Source of the DNA: Crossiella cryophila
GTDB lineage: Bacteria; Actinomycetota; Actinomycetes; Mycobacteriales; Pseudonocardiaceae
Direction: 5' to 3'
Assembly: GCF_014204915.1 (NCBI RefSeq)
Contig: NZ_JACHMH010000001.1
Location: forward strand, 1,798,001-1,862,000
Length of the DNA stretch: 64,000 nt
Every line of letters starts with the position of its first letter. Within the stretch, counting starts at the first letter, position 1. The position numbers and the translations under genes were made by a program. Positions 26,442-33,530 of this stretch are shown piece after piece. The notes under the pieces were generated by a model. It was not told the origin of the DNA, did no database searches, and saw only the letters and a program-made list of their open reading frames with translations.

Positions 26442-26486
26442 GTCGGCGACGCCACCGACCACACCGGAACCGAGGGGGACCACGAG

Positions 26487-27374
26487 ATGACCCAGGCAGC
26501 CGCGTTACCGCTGGGCGAGCACGTGCGGGTGGCCGGGCGGAGCTTGTTCACGCACCGATCCGGCCGGGGCGGGCCGCCGGTGGTGTTCCTGCCAGGGGCG
26601 AGCATGGTCGGCCTGCACTACCTCAACCTGCACAACCGGATCGCCGAGCACACCACCTGCGTGCTCTACGACCGGGCGGGCACCGGCTTCAGCGAGCGGA
26701 TCCCGTTGCCGCGCACCGCGGCCGAGGTCGCCGACGAACTGCGCGAACTGTTGCGGGTCAGCGGGATCAGCGGCCCGTACCTGCTGGTGGCGCACTCCCT
26801 CGGCGGGGTCTACGCCCGCCGCTTCGCCCAGCGCTACCCGGACCAGGTGGCCGGGCTGGTGTCACTGGAGGGCGCGCACGAGGACTGGGACGACTACATG
26901 CCGCCGGAGCTGCGGATCCAGCACGGGGCGGCGGACGCGCCGATGCCCGAACCATCCACCGAGATCATCCAGCGGTTCCGCGAGCTGATCACCGCGAAGC
27001 TGGCCGACTGGCCTGCGGAGATCCGCGAGCTGCTGATCGAGCGGCAGCTCGACCTGGAGTGGATGCGGATCGGCGCCCTGGAGCGGTCCAACCTGGCGAC
27101 GGTGTTCGCCGAACTACGCCGTGGCGGGCCGATCCCGGATGTGCCGTACCTGCTCTACACCGCCAACGGCATCGACCCGAGCCAGCGGCTGTTCCTGTCC
27201 GAGGAACTGCTGCGGGTGCAGGGCGAGCGCAAACTGGCGATGTACCGGGCACTCGCCGCCGCCGCGCCGCGGGGCGAGCACCGGGTGCTGGCCCATGGCA
27301 GCCACAGCTGGCTGCACATGGACCAGCCCGAGGAGGTCGTCGAGGGCATCCTCGACGTGCTCAAGCGGGTCTGA
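26487..27374 (+). CDS. alpha/beta hydrolase
   Basis: 295 residues from ATG 26487 (GAGGGGG site). Oxyanion-region PGASMVGLHYLNLHN and DRAGTGFSER precede the nucleophile elbow VAHSLGG with Ser104. The C-terminal His lies in HGSHSWLHMDQPEEVVEGI. It has no signal peptide, so it is cytoplasmic. Substrate is unknown; the family includes esterases, lipases, haloperoxidase-like and epoxide hydrolases. The gene is divergent from the STAND ATPase, which may regulate it, and ends one base before the convergent helicase gene. Confidence 0.87.
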   Translation: MTQAAALPLGEHVRVAGRSLFTHRSGRGGPPVVFLPGASMVGLHYLNLHNRIAEHTTCVLYDRAGTGFSERIPLPRTAAEVADELRELLRVSGISGPYLLVAHSLGGVYARRFAQRYPDQVAGLVSLEGAHEDWDDYMPPELRIQHGAADAPMPEPSTEIIQRFRELITAKLADWPAEIRELLIERQLDLEWMRIGALERSNLATVFAELRRGGPIPDVPYLLYTANGIDPSQRLFLSEELLRVQGERKLAMYRALAAAAPRGEHRVLAHGSHSWLHMDQPEEVVEGILDVLKRV

Positions 27375-27375
27375 C

Positions 27376-29079
27376 TCAGCGCCCGCTGCGGCGAGCGCCC
27401 GCCCTGCTCTTCGCGGAGAAGCTCGCCGCGCTGCCGGCCGGGGTGGCCGCGGCGACGGGCGAGGCGGGAGCCCGGCGTGCGCCGGATCCACCGCGCCGGG
27501 CGCCGGTGCTGGTGTCGGCGTCCTTGGCCGCCCGCGGACCGCCGCGCTGGCCGGAACCGGAGCGCTGGTCAGAGCCGCCCCGGCTGGAATCGCCGCGGCC
27601 GGAGCCGCCCCAGCCGGAATCGCCCCGGCCCGAGCCGCCACGACCGGATCCACCCCGGCCGGAGCCGGTGCGCTGGCCGGAACCACCGCGCTGGCCCGCG
27701 CCCTCGCGGGAGCCGGAGCCCTCGTCGGGAGCGGCGCCGTTGCGCGGCGCGGCGCCTGCGCGACCGCCCGAGCCCCGGCGGGCGCCCGCACCACCACGGC
27801 CACCGCCACCGGCTGCGGCGCGGCGCGCCGGCTGGCGCTCCGACGGCGCCGGGGTGGGCGGCGGGGTGACGTAGGAGCGTTCGCCGACCGCGAGCTGTGC
27901 CAGCAGCGGGTGCTCCGGCGTGACCTTGGTCAGCTGCGGGGAGATGCCCGCCTTGCGGGTCAGGTCCCGGACGTCGGCGGCCTGGTCGGCGGTCATCAGC
28001 GTGACCACCGTGCCTGCCGCGCCCGCCCGTGCCGTGCGGCCCGAGCGGTGCAGGTACGCCTTGTGCTCCATCGGCGGATCGGCGTGCACGACCAGCGTGA
28101 CGTCGTCCACGTGGATGCCGCGGGCGGCGATGTCGGTGGCCACCAGGGTGCTGATCCGGCCCTCGGCGAAGGCGCCAAGGTTCCGGGTCCGCGCGGACTG
28201 GCCGAGGTTGCCGTGCAGTTCCACCGCGGGCACGCCCGAGGCGATGAGCTGCTTGGTCAGCTTGGTGGCCCCGCGCTTGGTGCGGGTGAACACCACGGTC
28301 CGGCCCGGCGCGGCGGCCAGGTCGGCCAGCACCGGCAGCCGGTGCTCGGCGCGCACCTGCAGCACGTGGTGGGTCATCGCGGTGACCGGCGACTGGGCCG
28401 AGTCCACGCTGTGCGTCACCGGGTTGCTGAGGTAGCGGCGCACCAGGGTGTCCACCCCGCTGTCCAGGGTGGCGGAGAACAGCAGCCGCTGCCCGCCCTT
28501 GGGCGTGGTGTCCAGCAGCCTGCGCACCACCGGCAGGAAGCCGAGGTCGGCCATGTGGTCGGCCTCGTCCAGCACGGTGATCTCCACCGCATCGAGGTTG
28601 GCGTGGCCCTCGCCCATGTGGTCGGCGAGCCTGCCGGGGCAGGCCACCAGGATGTCCACACCGGCACGCAGACCGTTGATCTGCGGCCGGGGAGCGACCC
28701 CGCCGAAGACGTTCAGCGTCCGCAGGTTCAGCGCCTTGGCAAGCGGGGCAAGGGATTCGGTGATCTGGCCGACCAGTTCACGGGTCGGCGCGAGGATGAG
28801 CGCGCGCGGCCTGCCCGGCCGCCGGGGGGTGTTGCTCGCGGCCAGCCGGGCCAGCATCGGCAGCAGGAACGCGTAGGTCTTGCCGGAGCCGGTGCGGCCG
28901 CGGCCGAGCACGTCGCGACCGGCCAGGGAGTCCGGCAGGGTCGCGGTCTGGATCGGGAACGGGGTGTCGATGCCCCGCTCCGCGAGCACCGCGGCCAGCG
29001 CCGCGGGAACGCCGAGACCGGTGAAGGTGGCGGCGGGCTGAGCAGGCGAAAGAGTCGTGTGAGGGCGGCGGGCCGCCAT
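27376..29079 (-). CDS. DEAD-box ATP-dependent RNA helicase (RhlE-like) with RG/SG-rich tail
   Basis: 567 residues from ATG 29079 (GGAGA site). It has the Q motif (FPIQTATLPDSL), Walker A GRTGSGKT (61-68), PTRELVGQ, DEAD (171-174), SATLD, and helicase-C motifs TRTKRGATKL, ATDIAARGIHVDDV and HRSGRTARAG. From about residue 420 to the end the protein is a low-complexity basic tail of repeated GSGRGGSGRGDSG-type units, typical of RNA-binding tails. Such helicases act in rRNA maturation and cold adaptation. The frame is open far upstream, but only this ATG has a ribosome binding site and matches family starts. Confidence 0.93.
   Translation of the reverse strand: MAARRPHTTLSPAQPAATFTGLGVPAALAAVLAERGIDTPFPIQTATLPDSLAGRDVLGRGRTGSGKTYAFLLPMLARLAASNTPRRPGRPRALILAPTRELVGQITESLAPLAKALNLRTLNVFGGVAPRPQINGLRAGVDILVACPGRLADHMGEGHANLDAVEITVLDEADHMADLGFLPVVRRLLDTTPKGGQRLLFSATLDSGVDTLVRRYLSNPVTHSVDSAQSPVTAMTHHVLQVRAEHRLPVLADLAAAPGRTVVFTRTKRGATKLTKQLIASGVPAVELHGNLGQSARTRNLGAFAEGRISTLVATDIAARGIHVDDVTLVVHADPPMEHKAYLHRSGRTARAGAAGTVVTLMTADQAADVRDLTRKAGISPQLTKVTPEHPLLAQLAVGERSYVTPPPTPAPSERQPARRAAAGGGGRGGAGARRGSGGRAGAAPRNGAAPDEGSGSREGAGQRGGSGQRTGSGRGGSGRGGSGRGDSGWGGSGRGDSSRGGSDQRSGSGQRGGPRAAKDADTSTGARRGGSGARRAPASPVAAATPAGSAASFSAKSRAGARRSGR
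27560..27770. repeat. repetitive DNA encoding the helicase RG/SG tail
   Basis: On the plus strand short units around GGAGCCGCCCC, GGAATCGCC and GGATCCACC recur every 15-24 bases. They encode the Ser-Gly-Arg-Gly repeats of the helicase C-terminus on the minus strand. Copy-number variation between strains would be expected. Confidence 0.6.
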
Positions 29080-29212
29080 GAAGTCTCCGAACGTATGAGG
29101 TGTCGTCCTGCCCGGCGCGGATCGTCCGCAGCGCAATGGTGGATCGACCAGAAGGGCAGCCCGAGGCAGAACTGAGCGGGCCGCGTCTCCAGTGTAGCCC
29201 AGCCGGGCCAGG

Positions 29213-30181
29213 TCAGACCGAAATAACGACCTTGCCCCTTGCCTTGCCCTCGTGCAGGTACCGGATCGCGGCCGCGGTCTCAGCCAGCGGGAACGTCCGA
29301 TCCAGCGCGGGTGTGAGCTTGCCCTCCTCGGCGAGTTCGCCCAGCAGCGCGAAGTCCGTGGCCCGTTCGGTGGTGAACAGCCCACGCAGGTTCTGCTTGA
29401 GCAACGGTGACCACAGCGCGGCGCGCAGCACCCGGTCGATGCCGCCGAACCAGCGCCCGGAGCCCTCGCCGCCGACGATGACCAGGGTGCCCGTCGGGGT
29501 CAGTGCCCGGCGCAGGTGGGCGAGTGCGCAGAGCCCCGAGTTGTCCAGGATCAGGTCGTAGCGGGTGCCGTCGACGAAATCCTGCCGGCTGCGGTCGATC
29601 ACCCGGTCCGCGCCGAGCGAACGGACCAGCTCGACCCGCTCCGGCCCGCACACCGCGGTCACCTGGGCGCAGAACTCCTTGGCCAGCTGCACCGCGAAGC
29701 TGCCGACCCCGCCGCCCGCGCCGGTGATCAGCACGTGCTGCCCGGCCCGGATCCGGCCGGCGTCCCGCAGGCCCTGCAACGCGCTGCCCGCGGAGATGGG
29801 CATGGCCGCCGCCTGCTCGAAGGTCAGGTTCGCCGGTTTGGCCGCGAGCCGGTCCGCCCTGGCGCACACATACTCGGCGAAGGAGCCCTCCGCGGTCCCG
29901 AACACCGCATCACCGGGCTGGAACCCGGTCACACCGGGCCCGACCGCCTCGACCACGCCGGCCACATCCCGGCCGCGCACCGCGACCTTCGGCCTGCGCA
30001 GGCCGAAGCCCATCAGCCGGAGCAGGTAGGGCTGCCCGGTCATCAGGTGCCACACCCCGGGGTCCACCCCGGCCGCCCGCACCCGCAGCAACACCTCGCC
30101 GTCCTTGGGCGTCGGCACCGGGATGTCCTGGAACGCCAGCACATCCGTCGAGCCGTAGCGGTCCTGCGCGATCGCCTTCAT
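29213..30181 (-). CDS. NAD(P)-dependent zinc-free quinone oxidoreductase (MDR superfamily)
   Basis: 322 residues. A GroES-like N-terminus (MKAIAQDRYGSTDVLAFQDIPVP) is followed by a Rossmann fold with ITGAGGGVGSFAVQLAKEF as the dinucleotide-binding motif. Catalytic zinc ligands are not evident, so it belongs with NADPH:quinone reductase-like enzymes. The C-terminus has TFPLAETAAAIRYLHEGKARGKVVISV. It overlaps the XRE regulator by 4 bases (ATGA), so the two are translationally coupled and probably regulated together. Confidence 0.9.
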   Translation of the reverse strand: MKAIAQDRYGSTDVLAFQDIPVPTPKDGEVLLRVRAAGVDPGVWHLMTGQPYLLRLMGFGLRRPKVAVRGRDVAGVVEAVGPGVTGFQPGDAVFGTAEGSFAEYVCARADRLAAKPANLTFEQAAAMPISAGSALQGLRDAGRIRAGQHVLITGAGGGVGSFAVQLAKEFCAQVTAVCGPERVELVRSLGADRVIDRSRQDFVDGTRYDLILDNSGLCALAHLRRALTPTGTLVIVGGEGSGRWFGGIDRVLRAALWSPLLKQNLRGLFTTERATDFALLGELAEEGKLTPALDRTFPLAETAAAIRYLHEGKARGKVVISV

Positions 30182-30411
30182 GATCTCTCCCCTGCATCGC
30201 CCGGATACTGGAAAACGTCGTCGAGCCCCACGTTGAACACCCGCGCGATCTGGAAGGCCATCTCCAGCGACGGCGAGTACCGGCCGCCCTCGATGGCGAT
30301 CACCGTCTGCCGGGTCACTCCGATCAGATCGGCCAGCTCGGCCTGGGTCATCTGGTCCTGCCCGAACCGCAGCGCGCGGATCGAGTTGGTCACCTTGGTC
30401 GGCTTCACCAC
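30178..30411 (-). CDS. small XRE-family regulator
   Basis: 77 residues, essentially a single Cro/C1-type HTH: MTQAELADLIGVTRQTVIAIE and SPSLEMAFQIARVFNVGLDDVFQY. Proteins of this type (YozG-like) are commonly coded with a membrane protein of the kind found just upstream. GTG start at 30411 overlaps the end of the membrane-protein gene by 7 bases. It probably autoregulates the operon promoter near 30890. Confidence 0.9.
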   Translation of the reverse strand: MVKPTKVTNSIRALRFGQDQMTQAELADLIGVTRQTVIAIEGGRYSPSLEMAFQIARVFNVGLDDVFQYPGDAGERS

Positions 30412-30833
30412 GGCTGGAACCCCTGGCGGTAGGCGCTCAGTTTGGCCGCCGAGCCGAGCACCGCGGAGAGCACGAAGCCCAGGTAGATCGTGTTGGCGAT
30501 CCAGAAGTGCGGCGCCTCGGCCATGGTCATGACCAGCGCGGACATCGCGCCGATCACGATGAAGGACCCGCCGACGTGCTCACCGAACTGGTTGATCTCC
30601 CGGTCCCGCTGATCGGTCCGGTTGGCCGCGGCGGAGGTGCCGATGGAGGCCAGGATGTGCAACACGATCCCGGCCACGATGCCACCGCCGATGGTCCACA
30701 ACATCGTTGCGACATAGGGGGTTTCCGCCAGCGGCCCGGGTCCGGACCGCCCCAGCACGAGGATCAGGTAGGTGGTGTAGCCAAGGATCGCCACCACCAT
30801 CAAGATCCACGCACGCTTCTCATCGATCGCCAC
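30405..30833 (-). CDS. four-helix membrane protein paired with XRE regulator
   Basis: 142 residues with four predicted transmembrane segments: WILMVVAILGYTTYLILVLG, MLWTIGGGIVAGIVLHILASI, FIVIGAMSALVMTMA and ANTIYLGFVLSAVLGS. A short charged loop (RTDQRDREINQFGEHVG) lies between helices 2 and 3. It is the first gene of the membrane protein/XRE/oxidoreductase operon. Start GTG 30833 with AGGAG upstream. The function of such membrane partners is unknown; a role in signal input to the XRE protein is possible. Confidence 0.85.
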   Translation of the reverse strand: MAIDEKRAWILMVVAILGYTTYLILVLGRSGPGPLAETPYVATMLWTIGGGIVAGIVLHILASIGTSAAANRTDQRDREINQFGEHVGGSFIVIGAMSALVMTMAEAPHFWIANTIYLGFVLSAVLGSAAKLSAYRQGFQPW

Positions 30834-30844
30834 GCCGGGCTCCT

Positions 30845-30898
30845 ATGTAAAGGAAACTTGACACGACCGAATGTAAAGCAGACCCGACACCGTGTCAA
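30845..30898 (-). promoter_or_regulatory. sigma-70-type promoter with repeated CTTTACAT elements
   Basis: Reading the minus strand, TTGACA (30898-30893), 17 bases, then TACATT (30875-30870) is a near-consensus housekeeping promoter. CTTTACAT covers the -10 region (30878-30871) and recurs at 30852-30845, 26 bases downstream, next to the start codon. Two copies placed so are plausible XRE operators. Confidence 0.7.
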
Positions 30899-31051
30899 AC
30901 ATTCTTGACCCGGATGTGGCGCGGTGATCGTGGAGCACCACGCCAAGATCATCGATGGCGGCGATGCTGACGTGCCGTGCTGGATCTGCGCGCGTGTTTG
31001 GCGTGGACACCCGCAACGGCCCGGACCCAGCTGGACATGTCCGGACAAGAC

Positions 31052-31096
31052 AAGATCGGCCCGCTACCCTGTTTGTGCAGGTAGCGGGCCGATCTT
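31052..31096 (-). terminator. terminator of the tRNA-Arg gene
   Basis: Bases 31052-31068 and 31080-31096 form a perfect 17-bp stem with an 11-nt loop. It lies 14 bases beyond the tRNA 3' end on the minus strand; the transcript continues with TTGTCTTGTCC. Confidence 0.75.
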
Positions 31097-31109
31097 TGCT
31101 GTTCAGTGG

Positions 31110-31185
31110 TGGTGGCCCCGGCAGGATTCGAACCTGCGACACCCGCTTTAGGAGAGCGGTGCTCTATCCCCTGAGCTACGAGGCC
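31110..31185 (-). tRNA. tRNA-Arg (anticodon CCU)
   Basis: The minus strand folds into a complete 76-base tRNA. The acceptor is GGCCTCG/CGGGGCC with one wobble, the D-arm is GCTCAGGGGATAGAGC, the anticodon stem CCGCT/AGCGG encloses loop CTCCTAA (anticodon CCT), and the T-arm is CAGGTTCGAATCCTG. The 3' ACCA is encoded. It reads AGG codons, which are rare in such genomes. No integrated element is seen at its 3' end here. Confidence 0.97.
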
Positions 31186-31245
31186 GGGACAAGCACCGCC
31201 AGCCTAGCGGGTGGGCGGCGGCTTGTCCTCGGTGGATCGGGCTGA

Positions 31246-31288
31246 GCCCGGAGGGGTGGCGGAGATCGCACCCACAGCCCCTCCGGGC
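31246..31288 (-). terminator. terminator after the permease-rhodanese-M1-thioredoxin operon
   Basis: GCCCGGAGGGG (31246-31256) and CCCCTCCGGGC (31278-31288) form a perfect 11-bp stem with a 21-nt loop, 10 bases beyond the thioredoxin stop. Confidence 0.65.
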
Positions 31289-31297
31289 GCCCGGCAC

Positions 31298-31762
31298 TCA
31301 GCCCTTGGCGAGCTGGGCGTTGATCCAGTTCTTCAGGTCGCGCTCGGCGTTGGCGCCGCCGTAGCCGATGCGGCGGGAGTCGGGCAGGTCCTTGGCGTTG
31401 CGGATGCCCTGCAGGGTCGGCAGGTACTTGATGTTGTGCTTGTCCAGGATCGCCTTGGACTCGTCCGCGTCGACCTCGGCGAGCACCCACTTGCCGCCGT
31501 TCTCCTTGGCCATCTTCTCGATGACCGGCTTCATCTTCTGGCACGGAGGACACCAGGTGGCGCCGAAGTCCATGATGACCAGCTTCTGCTTGGAGCTTTC
31601 CATCACCTGGTCGTAGTTGGCGCTGGTCACGTGGACGATGTTCTCCTCGGCGCGGACGCCCGAGGTCTCCACGCTGCTGGGCGCGGCGGCGGCGGTGCCG
31701 GCGAGAGCGGCCGTGGCCAGGGCGGCCGCGGCCAGCGCGGCGGCGAAACGGGTCTTGCGCAT
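31298..31762 (-). CDS. secreted thioredoxin-fold protein
   Basis: 154 residues. Signal peptide (1-27, LAGTAAAAP) followed by a thioredoxin domain with active site ATWCPPCQKMKP (Cys71, Cys74) and cis-Pro motif YLPTL. The mature protein would sit outside the membrane as a disulfide oxidoreductase. Start ATG with AAAGGAA site. It is the last gene of the operon and follows the M1-like gene after 29 bases, suggesting it serves the redox state of secreted partners (inference). Confidence 0.92.
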   Translation of the reverse strand: MRKTRFAAALAAAALATAALAGTAAAAPSSVETSGVRAEENIVHVTSANYDQVMESSKQKLVIMDFGATWCPPCQKMKPVIEKMAKENGGKWVLAEVDADESKAILDKHNIKYLPTLQGIRNAKDLPDSRRIGYGGANAERDLKNWINAQLAKG

Positions 31763-31791
31763 GGTGGTTCCTTTCGATCAATGGTGGGACA

Positions 31792-33177
31792 TCAGGCGGG
31801 GAAGAGGTGTTTGTCCGCCGGGATGGCGGTGCCGTGCGACCAGGCGTCCAGGAACTCCTTGAGGTCCATCTGCGCCTCGGCCTCCAGGTACAGCTCCAGG
31901 TCGTGCCAGCCCTGGTTCCAGCCCTGGTTTATGGTCGGGAAGTTGGACAGGACCGTGTTGAACGCGCGTTCGCCGATCTTGCGGCGCAGCGCGTGCACGA
32001 ACAGCGCGCCCTTGTCGTAGATCGCGCTGAACTCCTTGCCGCGGCCGGGATCGGCGAGTTTGCGGGACCAGAAGTCGGCGTTGTTCCTGACCGACTCGAC
32101 GAGCTTGCGGTAGTGGGCGTCCAGGTCCTTGTTCTCCTTGGCCTCGGCCCACATCCAGCTCAGGTAGTTCGCGAAGCACTCGTGCGTGCAGGTGTCGGCC
32201 CAGTTCTCCACCGACATCGACCCGCCCCACCACTGCGCGGCCAGGGTGCGGATCAGCGCGTTGAGATCGGCGTTGCGGCCCAGCACCGGGCGGGTCTGAC
32301 TACCCACCTGGTAGGGCAGGTTGTCGGCCAGGTGCACGCTGCCGACGGTGCCGAAGTGGTAGTCGCCGAGCTTGCCGTTGAGGAACTTCAGCACCTCGGG
32401 CAGCTTGTCCGCCAACGCCTTCCCGTTGCTGCCCGGCGCGAACGCGGAGAGCACCGATGTGCTGTCCACTGTGGACTCCTGGAAGGTCCACTTGTCGATG
32501 CCCAGCATGATCAGGTGCGGTGCCACCGGGTCGGTGGCGGTCCAGGTGGTGGTGGTTTTCCCGTTGCTGGTGCTGGGTTTGTTCCTGGTGCCGTTGGAGA
32601 CGCTGTGCCAGCCCTGCGGCGTGGTGGTGGTGACGGTGAAGGTGGCCTTGTCCATCGGGGTGTCGTTGACCGGGAACCAGGTGCTGGCCGAATGCGGGGC
32701 GCCGGCGGCGATCACGCCGCCCGAGGGGGTGCCGCGCCAGCCGCCGAGGCCGGTGACCGGGTGCCGGATCGGTTGCGGCTGGCCGCAGTAGGCGACCTCG
32801 ACGACGATCTCGGCATCCTTGGCCAGCGGGCCGGCCGGGGTGATCACCAGCTCGTGCTCGCCCGCTCGGGTGAACTTGGCGGGCTGGCCGTTGACCTTGA
32901 CCGAGCTGACCTTCAGGCCGCGCAGGTCCAGGTTGAACCGGCTCAGCTCCTGGGTGGTCTTCGCGGTGATCTTGGCGATGGCGTCCAGGCCGCGGGTGGC
33001 CGGGTCGTAGGACAGTTTCACGTCGTAGGCGCTGACGTCGTAGCCGCCGTTGCCGTCGGTGGGGTAGTAGGGGTCACCGACGCCGTCCTTGCCCGGTTCG
33101 GCGGCGGCCAGTGCCGTGCCGGCACCGAGGGCGAGTGTGCTGACCAGGGCGCCCAGCACCAGGCTGACCTTGCGCAT
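31792..33177 (-). CDS. secreted M1-metallopeptidase-like protein without the zinc site (pseudoenzyme)
   Basis: 461 residues with a signal peptide (LALGAGTALAAAE). The fold is that of actinobacterial secreted M1 peptidases: an N-terminal beta-domain (YDVSAYDVKLSYDP) and a helical domain with QTRPVLG, QWWGGSMSVENWAD, HECFANYLSWMW and YDKGALFVHALRRKIG. In active M1 enzymes the zinc motif is HEXXH-X18-E. Here residues 310-314 read RTLAA, so both His ligands and the catalytic Glu are gone, while the third ligand Glu333 and the active-site Tyr (IYDKGALF) remain. The substrate N-terminus-binding Glu of the GxMEN/GALE motif is also absent (YQVGSQTRP). Hydrolytic activity is not expected; a binding or scaffold role is inferred. 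Start ATG overlaps the rhodanese stop (TGATG). Confidence 0.88.
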   Translation of the reverse strand: MRKVSLVLGALVSTLALGAGTALAAAEPGKDGVGDPYYPTDGNGGYDVSAYDVKLSYDPATRGLDAIAKITAKTTQELSRFNLDLRGLKVSSVKVNGQPAKFTRAGEHELVITPAGPLAKDAEIVVEVAYCGQPQPIRHPVTGLGGWRGTPSGGVIAAGAPHSASTWFPVNDTPMDKATFTVTTTTPQGWHSVSNGTRNKPSTSNGKTTTTWTATDPVAPHLIMLGIDKWTFQESTVDSTSVLSAFAPGSNGKALADKLPEVLKFLNGKLGDYHFGTVGSVHLADNLPYQVGSQTRPVLGRNADLNALIRTLAAQWWGGSMSVENWADTCTHECFANYLSWMWAEAKENKDLDAHYRKLVESVRNNADFWSRKLADPGRGKEFSAIYDKGALFVHALRRKIGERAFNTVLSNFPTINQGWNQGWHDLELYLEAEAQMDLKEFLDAWSHGTAIPADKHLFPA

Positions 33178-33530
33178 CAGGCCACCGCCCGCTCGGTGGA
33201 CAGGCCGGCGCCCGCCCAGTCCTCGATGCCCTCGCGGTACTTGCGCACGTTGGCGTAGCCGAGCTGCACCAGCCGCTGGCCGACGAACTCGCTGTTGCGG
33301 CAGGGCACGTTCGCGCAGTACACGACGACCGCGACGGCCTTGTCCGGCAACACCTTCGGCGCGTACTCGTCGGTGAAGTCCGCGGCCTGCTCGTACGGGA
33401 AGCCGGGGATGTTCACCGCGCCGGGCAGGTGCTCCCGCTCGTAGTAGGCCACCGGCATGGTGTCGACCACGACGACTTTGCCTTGCGCCAGTTCGGTTTC
33501 CAGCTCGGCGCGACTGATCAGGGGCAACAC
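33177..33530 (-). CDS. rhodanese-domain protein
   Basis: 117 residues, a single rhodanese domain: ISRAELETELAQGKVVVVDTM, YYEREHLPGAVNIPGF and active-site loop VVVYCANVPCRNS with Cys72 (and a second Cys77). It has no signal peptide, so it is cytoplasmic. It transfers sulfane sulfur or acts as a redox switch. GTG start at 33530 with AAAGGAGGAA; the start overlaps the permease gene by 13 bases and the stop overlaps the M1-like ATG, so translation is coupled in both directions. Confidence 0.9.
   Translation of the reverse strand: MLPLISRAELETELAQGKVVVVDTMPVAYYEREHLPGAVNIPGFPYEQAADFTDEYAPKVLPDKAVAVVVYCANVPCRNSEFVGQRLVQLGYANVRKYREGIEDWAGAGLSTERAVA

Noticed and set aside
27121-29175. A 684-codon plus-strand frame across hydrolase and helicase genes
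   Set aside because: Runs out of frame through the hydrolase and antisense to the helicase; no family match.
31110-31185. tRNA gene as an integration site
   Set aside because: No integrase, no repeated tRNA 3' end and ordinary genes on both sides.
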